64,000 nucleotides of DNA from Clostridiales bacterium (GCA_004556165.1 SFIR01000001.1:124001-188000); one strand, 5' to 3'. Positions 32,164 to 40,850 are shown, counted from the stretch's first letter. Translations and numbers: made by a program. The notes: generated from the sequence alone by a model not told the origin.

Positions 32164-32949
32164 ATGAAACTGATAGTATGCATTAAACAGGTACCGAATA
32201 CCGTTGAAGTAAAGCTTGACCCTGCGACCGGAAGGCTCATTCGTGACGGCGTTCCCAACATCATTAACCCCGATGACAAGAATGCGCTTGAAGAAGCGCT
32301 CCGCATAAAGGATGAGAACCCCGGGACGACCGTTACCGTTCTTTCAATGGGACCTGCACAGGCAGATGTCGCCATGCGTGAAGCGTTGGCAATGGGCGCA
32401 GATGAGGCGATACTGCTTTCGGACAGAGCGTTTGGAGGCTCTGATACTTGGGCAACCTCCTATATTATTGCAACCGCAATTAAGAAGATAAATGATTTTG
32501 ATATAATCTTCTGCGGCAGGCAGGCTATTGACGGCGATACCGCACAGGTTGGGCCTCAGATTGCAGAACAGCTCAATATTCCTCAGATCACCTATGTTGA
32601 AGAGCTGACCGTCTCCGGCGATAAGGTTACTGCAAGGCGAAAACTCGAAGAAGGGTATTCCGTTGTCGAAGCAAAGATGCCCGTTCTTATTACTGCAATA
32701 AAGGAGCTGAATACTCCGAGGTATATGACTCCTGCCGGCATTTTTGATGCTTATAAAAAGGAAGTTAAGGTGTGGGGCTTCGATGATGTCCCTGTTGATC
32801 CCGAGAAGATTGGCTTAAAGGGTTCTCCGACGAATGTCAGGAACACCTTCAGCCCCGATGCGAAGGGACACGGAATGATGCTCGACGGAGCAGATAGAAT
32901 GACGGTTAAGAATCTGTTTGACCGTCTTGACGAGAAACACTTGCTCTGA
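32164..32949 (+). CDS. etfB: Electron-transfer flavoprotein, beta subunit
   Basis: 261 residues from ATG 32164, which has GGAGG upstream; a start six codons earlier would cover that site. EtfB features: MKLIVCIKQVPNT, the NPDDKNALEEALRI segment, GRQAIDGDTAQVGPQIAE and TARRKLEEGYSVVEAKMPVLIT. It binds FAD/AMP and forms a dimer with EtfA; with Bcd it can split electrons from NADH between crotonyl-CoA and ferredoxin. Confidence 0.95.
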   Translation: MKLIVCIKQVPNTVEVKLDPATGRLIRDGVPNIINPDDKNALEEALRIKDENPGTTVTVLSMGPAQADVAMREALAMGADEAILLSDRAFGGSDTWATSYIIATAIKKINDFDIIFCGRQAIDGDTAQVGPQIAEQLNIPQITYVEELTVSGDKVTARRKLEEGYSVVEAKMPVLITAIKELNTPRYMTPAGIFDAYKKEVKVWGFDDVPVDPEKIGLKGSPTNVRNTFSPDAKGHGMMLDGADRMTVKNLFDRLDEKHLL

Positions 32950-32966
32950 TTCGGGAGGAAAGGGAT

Positions 32967-34154
32967 ATGTCAGTTAGAGTTATTAAAGATAAATGCGTTG
33001 GCTGCGGTGCATGCGAAGCCGGATGCCCTGTCGGTGCTATTGATGTGTCAAGCGGTGTTGCGGTGATTTCTGATGCCTGCATTTCCTGCGGCTCGTGCAT
33101 AAATGCATGCCCCTGCGAGGCTATCGAAGGCGATACCGTCGAGAAAAAGGAAGCTTCGATTGCCGATTATCACGGAGTTTGGGTGTTTGCCGAACAGCGT
33201 GACGGCGTGCTCATGGGTACCGCTGCGGAGCTTTTAGGCGAAGGAAGAAAACTGGCGGATAAGCTCGGTACGGAGCTTACTGCGGTTCTGCTTGGGTACG
33301 ATGTATCCGGGCTTACGGATGACCTCGGAGCTTACGGTGCTGATTGCGTGTTACTTGCCGAATCGGATAAGCTGAAGGATTATAATACCGAAGCATACAC
33401 TAAGATAATTGCCGATTTGGTCTGCGAACGCAAGCCTGAAATCCTTTTGATCGGAGCCACAAGTATCGGCCGTGATCTCGGCCCGCGTCTTTCCGCAAGG
33501 CTTTATACAGGCCTTACGGCTGACTGTACCTCGCTTGACATCGATCCGGAAACCCGTGGATTGCTTCAGACCCGTCCGGCTTTCGGCGGAAACGTTATGG
33601 CAACAATTATCACACCGAACCATAGGCCGCAGATGTCAACGGTTCGTCCCGGCGTCATGAAAAAGGCTGAGTTTGCCCCGGAGCACAAAGCAAAGGTCGA
33701 AAGGATAAGCGTTGAATTTGCCGACGGAGAGATACGCACAAGGGTTATTGAGACAGTAAGGTCGCTTCAGCAGACCGTTAATCTTATTGATGCCGAAATC
33801 ATCGTTGCCGGAGGCAGGGGAGTCGGAAGCGCCGAAGGGTTTAAGCTGATCGAACAGCTTGCGGAGACACTCGGCGGCGTTGTAGGTGCAAGCCGTGCAG
33901 CCGTTGAGGCCGGCTATATCTCCGCCGAACATCAGGTCGGCCAGACGGGGAAGACGGTTCGCCCGAAGATTTACATAGCCTGCGGTATTTCCGGTGCCAT
34001 ACAGCATCTTGCAGGTATGCAGAACAGCAGATGTATCATTGCCGTCAACAAGAACTCGGATGCTCCCATCTTCGGCGTTGCCGATTACGGGATCTGCGGA
34101 GATCTGTTTAAGGTAATACCTATGATGATAGAAGAATATAAAGCGAGAAAGTAA
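32967..34154 (+). CDS. etfA: Electron-transfer flavoprotein, alpha subunit with N-terminal 2x[4Fe-4S] ferredoxin domain
   Basis: 395 residues. Residues 1-60 are a bacterial ferredoxin domain with two clusters: CVGCGACEAGCPVGA and CISCGSCINACPCEA. The rest is EtfA: AELLGEGRKLADKLG, the FAD-binding VGASRAAVEAGYI, then HQVGQTGKTVRPKIYIACGISG and AVNKNSDAPIF. Classical clostridial butyryl-CoA EtfA lacks the ferredoxin part; the extra domain is known from some bifurcating Etfs, for instance in the Acetobacterium caffeyl-CoA reductase and some lactate dehydrogenase complexes. So ferredoxin may couple directly through this subunit. It ends at a strong terminator. Confidence 0.95.
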   Translation: MSVRVIKDKCVGCGACEAGCPVGAIDVSSGVAVISDACISCGSCINACPCEAIEGDTVEKKEASIADYHGVWVFAEQRDGVLMGTAAELLGEGRKLADKLGTELTAVLLGYDVSGLTDDLGAYGADCVLLAESDKLKDYNTEAYTKIIADLVCERKPEILLIGATSIGRDLGPRLSARLYTGLTADCTSLDIDPETRGLLQTRPAFGGNVMATIITPNHRPQMSTVRPGVMKKAEFAPEHKAKVERISVEFADGEIRTRVIETVRSLQQTVNLIDAEIIVAGGRGVGSAEGFKLIEQLAETLGGVVGASRAAVEAGYISAEHQVGQTGKTVRPKIYIACGISGAIQHLAGMQNSRCIIAVNKNSDAPIFGVADYGICGDLFKVIPMMIEEYKARK

Positions 34155-34170
34155 AGTTATAAAGGACACA

Positions 34171-34213
34171 CAAAGCCCTCGGACGCAGATTTACGTCCGA
34201 GGGCTTTGCTTTT
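34171..34213. terminator. Terminator after etfA
   Basis: A 14-base stem (AAAGCCCTCGGACG with CGTCCGAGGGCTTT) followed by GCTTTTA. It also closes the minus-strand ACP-like gene. Confidence 0.9.
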
Positions 34214-34240
34214 ACGTTAATGAGAATTCAATGGGCGGCT

Positions 34241-34459
34241 TTACAGCATAATATGCTGCAGCATATCGTTGTAGGAATGGATATTGTGCTCCTCGTTGTC
34301 TATGAGAATATCGTATTTATCCTCAAGCTCCATTAGTATCTCGGTGAGGTCAAGCTCATTGAGCCCCAAACCGGTGAGATCGGAATCGGGCATAATATCC
34401 GCTTCCGATAGCCCGGCTGTTTCGCTGATTATATGCCTGACGGCTTCAAAATCGTTCAT
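34241..34459 (-). CDS. Acyl-carrier-protein-like protein without the phosphopantetheine serine
   Basis: 72 residues, the fold and spacing of an acyl carrier protein: ISETAGLSEADIMPDSDL, then LGLNELDLTEILMELEDKYD. The DSL motif that carries 4'-phosphopantetheine reads NEL here; the codons AAT GAG CTT are clear, so the serine is replaced by glutamate and cannot be modified. It may be a regulator, decoy or structural partner. AAGGAGCG precedes the ATG. It is convergent with the bcd-etf operon and has no fatty acid genes beside it. Confidence 0.75.
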   Translation of the reverse strand: MNDFEAVRHIISETAGLSEADIMPDSDLTGLGLNELDLTEILMELEDKYDILIDNEEHNIHSYNDMLQHIML

Positions 34460-34702
34460 AGATGACGCTCCTTAATAAATAGGGTATAATTCCGTATAAA
34501 TATATGTGCGCAGTTTCGCACAAATTCATTATATCACCCGAGTTTTTTATGTCAACCTATTTAGCACCGGGATTTATCGAAATTATCACAAAGAATACTT
34601 ATGTAAAGCAACAAAACAGCGGAATTGTGGTCAAGCCATCGAAAATGGTATTTATCGGAACAGCGGTTTTCTAAATATATTCGAAATTTATGGGATTCGG
34701 TA
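34460..34702. other. AT-rich intergenic stretch without a visible gene
   Basis: Upstream of the minus-strand ACP-like gene, with a possible minus-strand -10 (TATACC) near 34490 and a short GTGCG/CGCAC hairpin near 34505-34520. Otherwise I see no gene or repeat before the SRP promoter. Confidence 0.5.
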
Positions 34703-34730
34703 TTGACAATGCCGGCATTTAAGGTATAAT
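34703..34730 (+). promoter_or_regulatory. Promoter of the SRP operon
   Basis: -35 TTGACA (34703-34708), 16-base spacer, -10 TATAAT (34725-34730). Confidence 0.85.
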
Positions 34731-34736
34731 AGACGA

Positions 34737-34760
34737 CTGTAAAGCAATATTACTTTACAG
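34737..34760 (+). repeat. Hairpin in the leader of ylxM-ffh
   Basis: CTGTAAAG, eight-base loop, CTTTACAG, starting at the expected transcription start. May stabilise the mRNA 5' end or bind a regulator. Confidence 0.55.
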
Positions 34761-34797
34761 CTGCACACATTTCAAATCTCGCGCGCGGAGGAACACT

Positions 34798-35145
34798 ATG
34801 GCACAGGATAAGCTGGAACTTAGTCTGCTCCTTGATTATTACGGCTCTTTTCTGACCGAGAAGCAGCGCGATATCATCTGCTTATGGGTTGATGAGGATA
34901 TGTCCCTTGCCGAGATTGCCGAGATGAAGAATATTTCACGGCAGGGTGTGCGCGATGCGATTCAAAGAAGCGAAAAACAGCTCAATGATATGGAGAATAA
35001 ACTCGGACTTATTCGGCGTGACGGGGAAATACGGAAACTCCTTGAAAATTTGGATTCTGAGCTCAGAAGCTCCTCTGTCAACGCACAAGCCCATGAACTC
35101 ATAGAAAAACTTATTTCGATAATGGAGGGTGAAAATGGCATTTGA
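34798..35145 (+). CDS. ylxM: YlxM-family DNA-binding protein
   Basis: 115 residues. Sigma-70 region 4-like helix-turn-helix: YYGSFLTEKQRDIICLWVDE then SLAEIAEMKNISRQGVRDAI. YlxM precedes ffh in many Gram-positives and is thought to tune the SRP pathway; its exact role is not settled. CGGAGGAACACT precedes the ATG. Its end overlaps ffh by 11 bases. Confidence 0.94.
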   Translation: MAQDKLELSLLLDYYGSFLTEKQRDIICLWVDEDMSLAEIAEMKNISRQGVRDAIQRSEKQLNDMENKLGLIRRDGEIRKLLENLDSELRSSSVNAQAHELIEKLISIMEGENGI

Positions 35146-36466
35146 AGGATTGGCGTCAAAGCTTCAGAACATATTTAAAAAGCTGGGCAATCGCGGAAAA
35201 CTATCCGAAAAGGATGTTAAGGAAGTCATGCGTGAGGTCAAACTTGCACTGCTTGAAGCCGATGTAAACTTTTCCGTTGTCAAATCCTTTGTTAATACCG
35301 TATCCGCTCGTGCGGTCGGCTCGGAAGTCCTTGAAAGCCTCACTCCGTCCCAGCAGATGATTAAAATCGTCAATGAGGAACTTACAAGCCTCATGGGCGG
35401 ATCTGTCGAAAAGCTTAACTATGGCCCGAGGAAGCCCTCTGTTATTTTGCTCGCAGGCCTTCAGGGCGCGGGAAAGACCACAATGGCAGGCAAGCTCGCC
35501 GCTTATCTTGCCAAAACGAACGGGAAAAAGCCTTTGCTCGTAGCTTGCGATATCTATCGCCCTGCCGCTATCAAACAGCTCCAGGTCGTTGGAGAAAAGG
35601 TCGGCGTACCGGTATTTGAAAAGGGAACGCAGAATCCCGTTCAGACCGCAAAAGAGGCTATTTCATACGCGGAATACAGCTTTCTCGATCTTGTTATCAT
35701 TGATACTGCCGGACGTCTTCATATTGACGAGCGTATGATGGATGAGATCGCAGAGATCAAGGATGCCGTCAATCCTGCGGAGATACTGCTCGTTGTCGAT
35801 GCAATGACGGGTCAGGATGCTGTCAATGTCGCCAAGAGCTTCAACGAAAAGCTCGAGCTTACAGGCGTTATTCTAACAAAGCTTGACGGCGATACCCGCG
35901 GCGGTGCTGCGCTCAGCGTGCGTGCCGTGACGGGCAAACCCATCAAATTCTCAGGTATAGGTGAGAAGCTCACAGATATTGAACCGTTCTATCCGGACAG
36001 GATGGCTTCAAGAATCCTCGGTATGGGCGATGTTCTGACGCTCATCGAGAAAGCGGAGCAGGCTTTTGATGAGAAGAAAGCCGAGGAACTCACGAAAAAA
36101 ATTAAAAATGACGACTTTACCCTTGAGGATTTTCTCGATCAGCTTCAGCAGGTCAAGAAAATGGGTTCAATGCGGGATATCCTCGGTATGCTCCCGGGAG
36201 CAGGAAAGCTTAAAGATGTTGAGGTTGACCCGAAGGCAACCGGCAGGGTAGAGGCAATAATCAAATCCATGACGCCGCGTGAACGCAGAAAGCCCGATAT
36301 TCTTAATGCAAGCCGTAAAAAACGTATTGCAGCCGGAAGCGGAACGAGCGTACAGGAGATAAACAGGCTCCTTAAACAGTTTGAACAGTCGAGGCAGCTG
36401 ATGAAGCAGTTTACAGGTAAGGGCCGTAAACGGTTCGGCAAGGGCTTCGGATCATTCGGTATTTAA
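35135..36466 (+). CDS. ffh: Signal recognition particle protein Ffh
   Basis: 443 residues. SRP GTPase that binds signal peptides and targets ribosomes to FtsY. N domain, then G domain with GLQGAGKTT, DIYRPAAIKQL, DTAGRLHID and TKLDGDTRGGAALS, then an M domain with SGTSVQEINRLLKQFEQ. I use ATG 35135; the GTG two codons earlier sits against the ribosome site GGAGGG. It overlaps ylxM and is translationally coupled. The Met-rich tail is short. Confidence 0.97.
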   Translation: MAFEGLASKLQNIFKKLGNRGKLSEKDVKEVMREVKLALLEADVNFSVVKSFVNTVSARAVGSEVLESLTPSQQMIKIVNEELTSLMGGSVEKLNYGPRKPSVILLAGLQGAGKTTMAGKLAAYLAKTNGKKPLLVACDIYRPAAIKQLQVVGEKVGVPVFEKGTQNPVQTAKEAISYAEYSFLDLVIIDTAGRLHIDERMMDEIAEIKDAVNPAEILLVVDAMTGQDAVNVAKSFNEKLELTGVILTKLDGDTRGGAALSVRAVTGKPIKFSGIGEKLTDIEPFYPDRMASRILGMGDVLTLIEKAEQAFDEKKAEELTKKIKNDDFTLEDFLDQLQQVKKMGSMRDILGMLPGAGKLKDVEVDPKATGRVEAIIKSMTPRERRKPDILNASRKKRIAAGSGTSVQEINRLLKQFEQSRQLMKQFTGKGRKRFGKGFGSFGI

Positions 36467-36550
36467 TAACAATCGCATATAACGGGCAACGCCGCTGATA
36501 CGTTGATCGTTTATGAATAAATCAACATAAATTTTTCAGGAGGAATTATT

Positions 36551-36793
36551 ATGCTTAAAATCAGGCTCCGCAGAATGGGCGCAAAGAAAGCTCCCTTCTA
36601 TCGCATCGTAGTTGCTGATTCCCGTGCACCCCGTGATGGTGCTTTCGTTGAGGAGATCGGTTATTATAACCCCCTCACTGACCCTGCGGAGGTCGTAGTT
36701 GATGCCGATAAGGCAAAGCAGTGGATCAAGAACGGTGCGCAGCCCACTGAAACCGTCCGTGGTCTTTTCAAGAAGAACGGCGTTATTGACTAA
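36551..36793 (+). CDS. rpsP: 30S ribosomal protein S16
   Basis: 80 residues. KIRLRRMGAKKAPFYRIVVA and the SRAPRDGAFVEEIGYYNP motif identify S16. Strong ribosome site CAGGAGGAATTATT. The 85-base gap after ffh has a GTTGAT/ATCAAC hairpin (36502-36526) that may be leader structure. The stop overlaps the khpA start by one base. Confidence 0.97.
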   Translation: MLKIRLRRMGAKKAPFYRIVVADSRAPRDGAFVEEIGYYNPLTDPAEVVVDADKAKQWIKNGAQPTETVRGLFKKNGVID

Positions 36794-37056
36794 TGGAAGA
36801 AGAAATCATGAACGTATCGGTTGAAAGCATGATCGCTCTTGTCGAGTATATCACCAAGAACCTTGTTGACGAACCGAACGAAGTTAAGCTCAGCACTAAA
36901 GAGGATGAGGAAGCCATTACCATTGAACTCTCCGTTGCAAAGGATGATATGGGTAAGGTAATCGGCAAGCAGGGCAGGATTGCTAAGGCCATCCGCACCG
37001 TTGTCCGTGCAGCTTCCGTAAAGAGCGATAAGAAATTCCTCGTAGAGATCGTCTGA
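36793..37056 (+). CDS. khpA: RNA-binding KH-domain protein KhpA
   Basis: 87 residues. One KH domain with the GKVIGKQGRIAKAIRTVVRA loop. KhpA (YlqC) pairs with KhpB/Jag and binds many RNAs in Gram-positives. The ATG overlaps the rpsP stop (TAATG). It lies between rpsP and rimM as in most Firmicutes. Confidence 0.95.
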   Translation: MEEEIMNVSVESMIALVEYITKNLVDEPNEVKLSTKEDEEAITIELSVAKDDMGKVIGKQGRIAKAIRTVVRAASVKSDKKFLVEIV

Positions 37057-37058
37057 TC

Positions 37059-37580
37059 ATGGATTGTTTTCGCATAGGTTTGTTTCTGCGTCCGCATGGT
37101 GTCAGAGGAGAGGTAAAGATTTTACCCCTCACTGATAACCTACGCAGATTTTCAAAGCTCAGCGATGCGTATATTGAACAGAAGGATAACGATTATCGTG
37201 CAGTGAAGGTAACCGGCGCTAAGATTGCCGGGGAAACCTCTGTAATCGTTAAAATCGAAGGCATTGACAGCATGGATGACGCGGAAAAGCTCAGAGATAA
37301 ATATCTCTGCGTTGACCGCGCTCATGCCGTTAAGCTGACGGGCGATGCGTATTTCGTCAAGGATCTGATCGGATGCCGCGTCGTCTCGACGGACGGAACG
37401 GAATTAGGCACGATGGTCGATGTCTATGAGACGAACGCCAACGATGTATATGTCGTAAAAGGCAGCAAAACGCTTTCAGCTCCGGCATTAAAGCGTTTGC
37501 TGCATACCGTGGATATTGAAAACAAACGGATAGTATTCGATGCCGATGTGCTCGAAGAGGTAGGATTATTTGAGGATTGA
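37059..37580 (+). CDS. rimM: 16S rRNA processing protein RimM
   Basis: 173 residues. N-terminal RimM domain (FRIGLFLRPHGVRGEVKILP) and C-terminal PRC barrel (VKDLIGCRVVSTDGTELG). It binds S19 and helps mature the 30S head. It starts two bases after khpA and overlaps trmD by 11 bases. Confidence 0.96.
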   Translation: MDCFRIGLFLRPHGVRGEVKILPLTDNLRRFSKLSDAYIEQKDNDYRAVKVTGAKIAGETSVIVKIEGIDSMDDAEKLRDKYLCVDRAHAVKLTGDAYFVKDLIGCRVVSTDGTELGTMVDVYETNANDVYVVKGSKTLSAPALKRLLHTVDIENKRIVFDADVLEEVGLFED

Positions 37581-38319
37581 TATTCTTACAATTTTTCCGG
37601 AGATGTTTGAAAATGTCCTTTCGTCAAGTATGCTCGGAAGAGCTGCTGCGAAAGGCATTTTGGAGTTTCACGCTCATAATATCCGCGATTATTCGGATAA
37701 CAAGCATAGAAATACCGATGATTATCCTTTCGGCGGAGGCGCCGGAATGGTAATGCTGGCTCAACCCATTTTTGACTGCATAGACGCAGTGACACACGAA
37801 TGCGGAGACGATACGAAAATACGCCGTATCGTAATGAGCCCGAGAGGAAAATGCCTTACTCCGGAGCTCGCAATGGAGCTTGCAAAGGAAGATAACCTGT
37901 TGATACTTGCCGGCCATTATGAGGGCATTGATGAACGGGTTATGGAGCTTATGGATGATGAAGTATCCATTGGGGACTATGTCCTGACCGGAGGCGAGCT
38001 TCCGGCGATGGTACTCATCGACTGCCTTTCAAGGTTTATTCCCGGAGTTCTCGGTTCGAGTGAATCGACAGAGGATGAAAGCTTTTCGGGTTCCGGGCTT
38101 CTTGAATATCCGCAGTACACAAGGCCTGCGGTATTCAGAGGCAGGGAAGTACCTGCGGTGCTTCTGAACGGCAATCACGCGGAAATAAACAAATGGCGCA
38201 GGCAGCAGGCACTTATCAAGACAAAAGCAATGCGGCCGGATCTTTTGGAAAAGGCAGAGCTTACAAAAAAAGACCTTGAGTTTCTGAACAGGCTTGAATC
38301 CGAAACTAAACCGGAATAA
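37570..38319 (+). CDS. trmD: tRNA (guanine-37-N1)-methyltransferase, TTG start
   Basis: 249 residues. TrmD makes m1G37 and has the SPOUT trefoil knot: the pieces ILTIFPEMFENVLSSS, DYPFGGGAGMVM, LAGHYEGIDERV, and SIGDYVLTGGELPAMVLID are all present. It starts at TTG 37570 inside the rimM end, with TAGGAT or AGAGGT as ribosome site. Its stop is 145 bases before rplS, which has its own promoter. Confidence 0.96.
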   Translation: MRIDILTIFPEMFENVLSSSMLGRAAAKGILEFHAHNIRDYSDNKHRNTDDYPFGGGAGMVMLAQPIFDCIDAVTHECGDDTKIRRIVMSPRGKCLTPELAMELAKEDNLLILAGHYEGIDERVMELMDDEVSIGDYVLTGGELPAMVLIDCLSRFIPGVLGSSESTEDESFSGSGLLEYPQYTRPAVFRGREVPAVLLNGNHAEINKWRRQQALIKTKAMRPDLLEKAELTKKDLEFLNRLESETKPE

Positions 38320-38366
38320 ACGAATAAATATATTGACAGGAAGTCCGTATTTTGCGTTTATGCCAC

Positions 38367-38395
38367 TTGTAATTTGTATAAATCCGTGCTATAAT
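38367..38395 (+). promoter_or_regulatory. Promoter of rplS
   Basis: -35 TTGTAA (38367-38372), 17-base spacer, -10 TATAAT (38390-38395). The leader is about 60 bases. Confidence 0.8.
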
Positions 38396-38463
38396 AACAC
38401 GGTTATTTGGGTGGTCCAATGTCCGATTATTCGGTTATGAACATCTGTAAAAAGGAGATAAAA

Positions 38464-38817
38464 ATGTCAGACATCATCAGAGAGCTCGAAAAAGAGCAGC
38501 TTCGTACCGACCTCCCCAAGCTCGAGATCGGCGACACCGTGCGTGTTTACGTCAAGGTCGTTGAAGGCAACCGCGAGAGGCTTCAGAACTTTGAAGGCAT
38601 CGTCATCAAGATGCAGGGCGGCGGCATCCGCAAGTCCTTCACCGTTCGCCGCGTAAGCTACGGCATCGGTGTTGAGAGAACCTTCCCCTACCACAGCCCC
38701 CGTATCGGCCATATCGAGGTCGTTCGCCACGGTGTTGTTCGCAGGGCTAAGCTCTATTACCTTCGCGACAGGACCGGTAAGGCTGCGAAGATCAAAGAGC
38801 GCATCGTTACCAAGTAA
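38464..38817 (+). CDS. rplS: 50S ribosomal protein L19
   Basis: 117 residues from ATG 38464 with AAAGGAGATAAAA upstream; an in-frame ATG 57 bases earlier has no ribosome site. L19 motifs: RVYVKVVEGNRERLQNFEG, FTVRRVSYGIGVERTFPYHS and RRAKLYYLRDRTGKAAKIKE. Own promoter and terminator. Its codon use is biased, as expected for high expression. Confidence 0.97.
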   Translation: MSDIIRELEKEQLRTDLPKLEIGDTVRVYVKVVEGNRERLQNFEGIVIKMQGGGIRKSFTVRRVSYGIGVERTFPYHSPRIGHIEVVRHGVVRRAKLYYLRDRTGKAAKIKERIVTK

Positions 38818-38829
38818 CAAAAAGAGTTT

Positions 38830-38861
38830 GCTCCCCATACCTTGCGGTGCGGGGAGCTTTT
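38830..38861 (+). terminator. Terminator of rplS
   Basis: GCTCCCC-AT-ACC, loop TTGC, GGT-GC-GGGGAGC, then TTTT. Confidence 0.9.
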
Positions 38862-38896
38862 CAGTAATGATTTGATTTTTAATCGGAGGATATGGC

Positions 38897-39784
38897 ATGC
38901 AGACGATAAATTGGTATCCGGGGCATATGGCAAAAGCCAAGAGGACGCTTGAAGATAATATTAAGCTCGTTGATATGGTGATCGAGATAGTAGATGCTCG
39001 TGCGCCGCTTGCCTGCCGCAATCCCGATTTTGAGGAGCTGTTTAGGAATAAGCTGCGCGTCGTTGTCCTGAATAAGAGCGATCTTTCGTCCAAATCCCAG
39101 AATAAGGCTTGGATCGCGTATTTCAAACAGCAGGGCATCACCGCTGTTGAACTCGTATCAACAAATCCGAGCAGCAGAAAGAATGCAATAGCTCTTATTG
39201 AGCGCACGGGTGCCGAAACCGTAAAGCGCTTCCGTGATAAGGGAATAAACAAAACACTTCGCGCAATGATAGTCGGCGTTCCGAATGTCGGCAAGTCCAC
39301 TTTTATCAATAGGATCGCCGGAACCGCCAAAGCTCAGGTAGGGGACCGTCCGGGTGTTACGCGAAGCAAGCAGTGGGTAAAGGTAACCGATTATCTCGAG
39401 CTGCTTGATACTCCGGGACTGCTCTGGGGAAAGCTTGAGGATGAAACATTAGCCAAGCATCTTGCCTATATCGGCTCAATTCGTGATGACGTGCTGGATG
39501 TCGAGGAACTTTCCGCGCTGCTCCTGTATGACCTCATGCAGATATGCCCCGAACAGCTGACAGCGAGATACAAAAAACTCACCGCCGATATGAAAACTCC
39601 CGAGGAACTCCTTGACGGAGTATGCAGAAGCAGGGGATTTATACTCAGCGGCGGCGTGCTCGATACCGAACGCGCCGCAAGGATAGTGCTCGATGAATAC
39701 AGAGCAGGCAAGGTTGCTCTAATCGCATTGGAAGATCCGGTTGAAGCTTTGAAAACCGAGAATAGCACGGAAGCAGATGACTAA
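38897..39784 (+). CDS. rbgA: Ribosome biogenesis GTPase RbgA (YlqF)
   Basis: 295 residues. Circularly permuted GTPase: G4 NKSD comes first, then the G1 loop VGVPNVGKST and G3 DTPGLLWG. The opening TINWYPGHMAKAKR is diagnostic. It is needed for late 50S maturation. CGGAGGATATGGC precedes the ATG. The end overlaps rnhB by eight bases. Confidence 0.96.
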   Translation: MQTINWYPGHMAKAKRTLEDNIKLVDMVIEIVDARAPLACRNPDFEELFRNKLRVVVLNKSDLSSKSQNKAWIAYFKQQGITAVELVSTNPSSRKNAIALIERTGAETVKRFRDKGINKTLRAMIVGVPNVGKSTFINRIAGTAKAQVGDRPGVTRSKQWVKVTDYLELLDTPGLLWGKLEDETLAKHLAYIGSIRDDVLDVEELSALLLYDLMQICPEQLTARYKKLTADMKTPEELLDGVCRSRGFILSGGVLDTERAARIVLDEYRAGKVALIALEDPVEALKTENSTEADD

Positions 39785-40418
39785 GGCCGAAGAACGAAAA
39801 CTGAAAGAACAGCTGCGGCTTCAGAGCATGACAAGCTTTGAACGTCCCTTTTGGGAGAACGGCATTTTGGTCGCAGGCATGGATGAAGTGGGCAGAGGGC
39901 CGCTCGCGGGCCCGGTCGTTGCCGCCTGCGTAGTTATGAGAAAGGAACCCCTTATTGAGGGCGTCAATGATTCCAAAAAGGTCTCCGAGCATAAACGCGA
40001 GCGTCTGTATGACGAAATCAGGGAAAACGCATTAGCCTTTGGCTTCGGCTGGGAATTTCAGGATGTTATAGACGAGATAAATATCCTTGAAGCAACTAAG
40101 AGAGCCTTTGCTCAAGCATACAGCAGCATGAACTGCGTATGCAGCGATGTGTTTGTCGATGCGGTTAAGAACCTGAAAATAGATGCAAACCAGCATCCGC
40201 TGATACACGGTGATGCGATATGCTACTCGATTGCAGCAGCAAGCATACTTGCTAAGGTCGAAAGGGACAGATTCATGGTCAGGGCTGCCGAGAAATATCC
40301 CCAATACGGCTTTGAAAGGAACAAGGGCTACGGCACCGGGGAACATATTGAAGCAATAAAAAAATTCGGCCCGTGCGAGATGCACAGGATGAGCTTTATT
40401 AAGAATTTCATTACCTGA
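39777..40418 (+). CDS. rnhB: Ribonuclease HII
   Basis: 213 residues. The DEVGRGPLAGPVVAACVV motif carries the catalytic Asp-Glu; further acidic residues are in VFVDAVKN and IHGDAICYSIAAASILAK. It removes ribonucleotides from DNA. It starts within the rbgA end and precedes yraN by 12 bases. Confidence 0.96.
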   Translation: MTKAEERKLKEQLRLQSMTSFERPFWENGILVAGMDEVGRGPLAGPVVAACVVMRKEPLIEGVNDSKKVSEHKRERLYDEIRENALAFGFGWEFQDVIDEINILEATKRAFAQAYSSMNCVCSDVFVDAVKNLKIDANQHPLIHGDAICYSIAAASILAKVERDRFMVRAAEKYPQYGFERNKGYGTGEHIEAIKKFGPCEMHRMSFIKNFIT

Positions 40419-40430
40419 CAGAGTGCAATC

Positions 40431-40814
40431 ATGGGAAGACTGAATCTTAAAAACGGAAGCGCAGCTCAGCGTGACGGTGCCAAAGCGGAACGCATGGTAA
40501 TGTGGTATCTCGTATTCCGAGGTTATCGCCTTCTTGAACACAACTATACCGTCGGGCATAAGGAGATAGATCTCATCATGAGAAAACGCGGAACGATCGC
40601 GTTTGTTGAGGTCAAAGCGCGCAGGAAAATTGACGGAAGGTTTCCGCCCCATTTGAGTGTTGATGCAGTTAAAAGAAAAAATATAGTGTCTGCTGCAAAG
40701 GTTTATGTGCTTAGGGAGAAGCTTTCGGGATACATTCTTCGCTTTGATGTTGCTGAGGTTGACCTCAGCAGCAGGAGGATTAACTATATCAGAAATGCCT
40801 ATACCGAAGGATGA
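40431..40814 (+). CDS. yraN: YraN-family (UPF0102) nuclease-like protein
   Basis: 127 residues. Restriction-enzyme-like fold: GAKAERMVMWYLVFRGYRLL, then KEIDLIMRKRGTIAFVEVKA with the D-(x)n-E-x-K pattern. Common next to rnhB. Cellular role uncertain. It ends directly at a strong terminator. Confidence 0.92.
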   Translation: MGRLNLKNGSAAQRDGAKAERMVMWYLVFRGYRLLEHNYTVGHKEIDLIMRKRGTIAFVEVKARRKIDGRFPPHLSVDAVKRKNIVSAAKVYVLREKLSGYILRFDVAEVDLSSRRINYIRNAYTEG

Positions 40815-40816
40815 TA

Positions 40817-40850
40817 ATACTGCTCATGACCTGATGGAGCAGTATTTTTT
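40817..40850 (+). terminator. Terminator after rbgA-rnhB-yraN
   Basis: ATACTGCTC, 11-base loop, GAGCAGTAT and six T. Confidence 0.92.
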
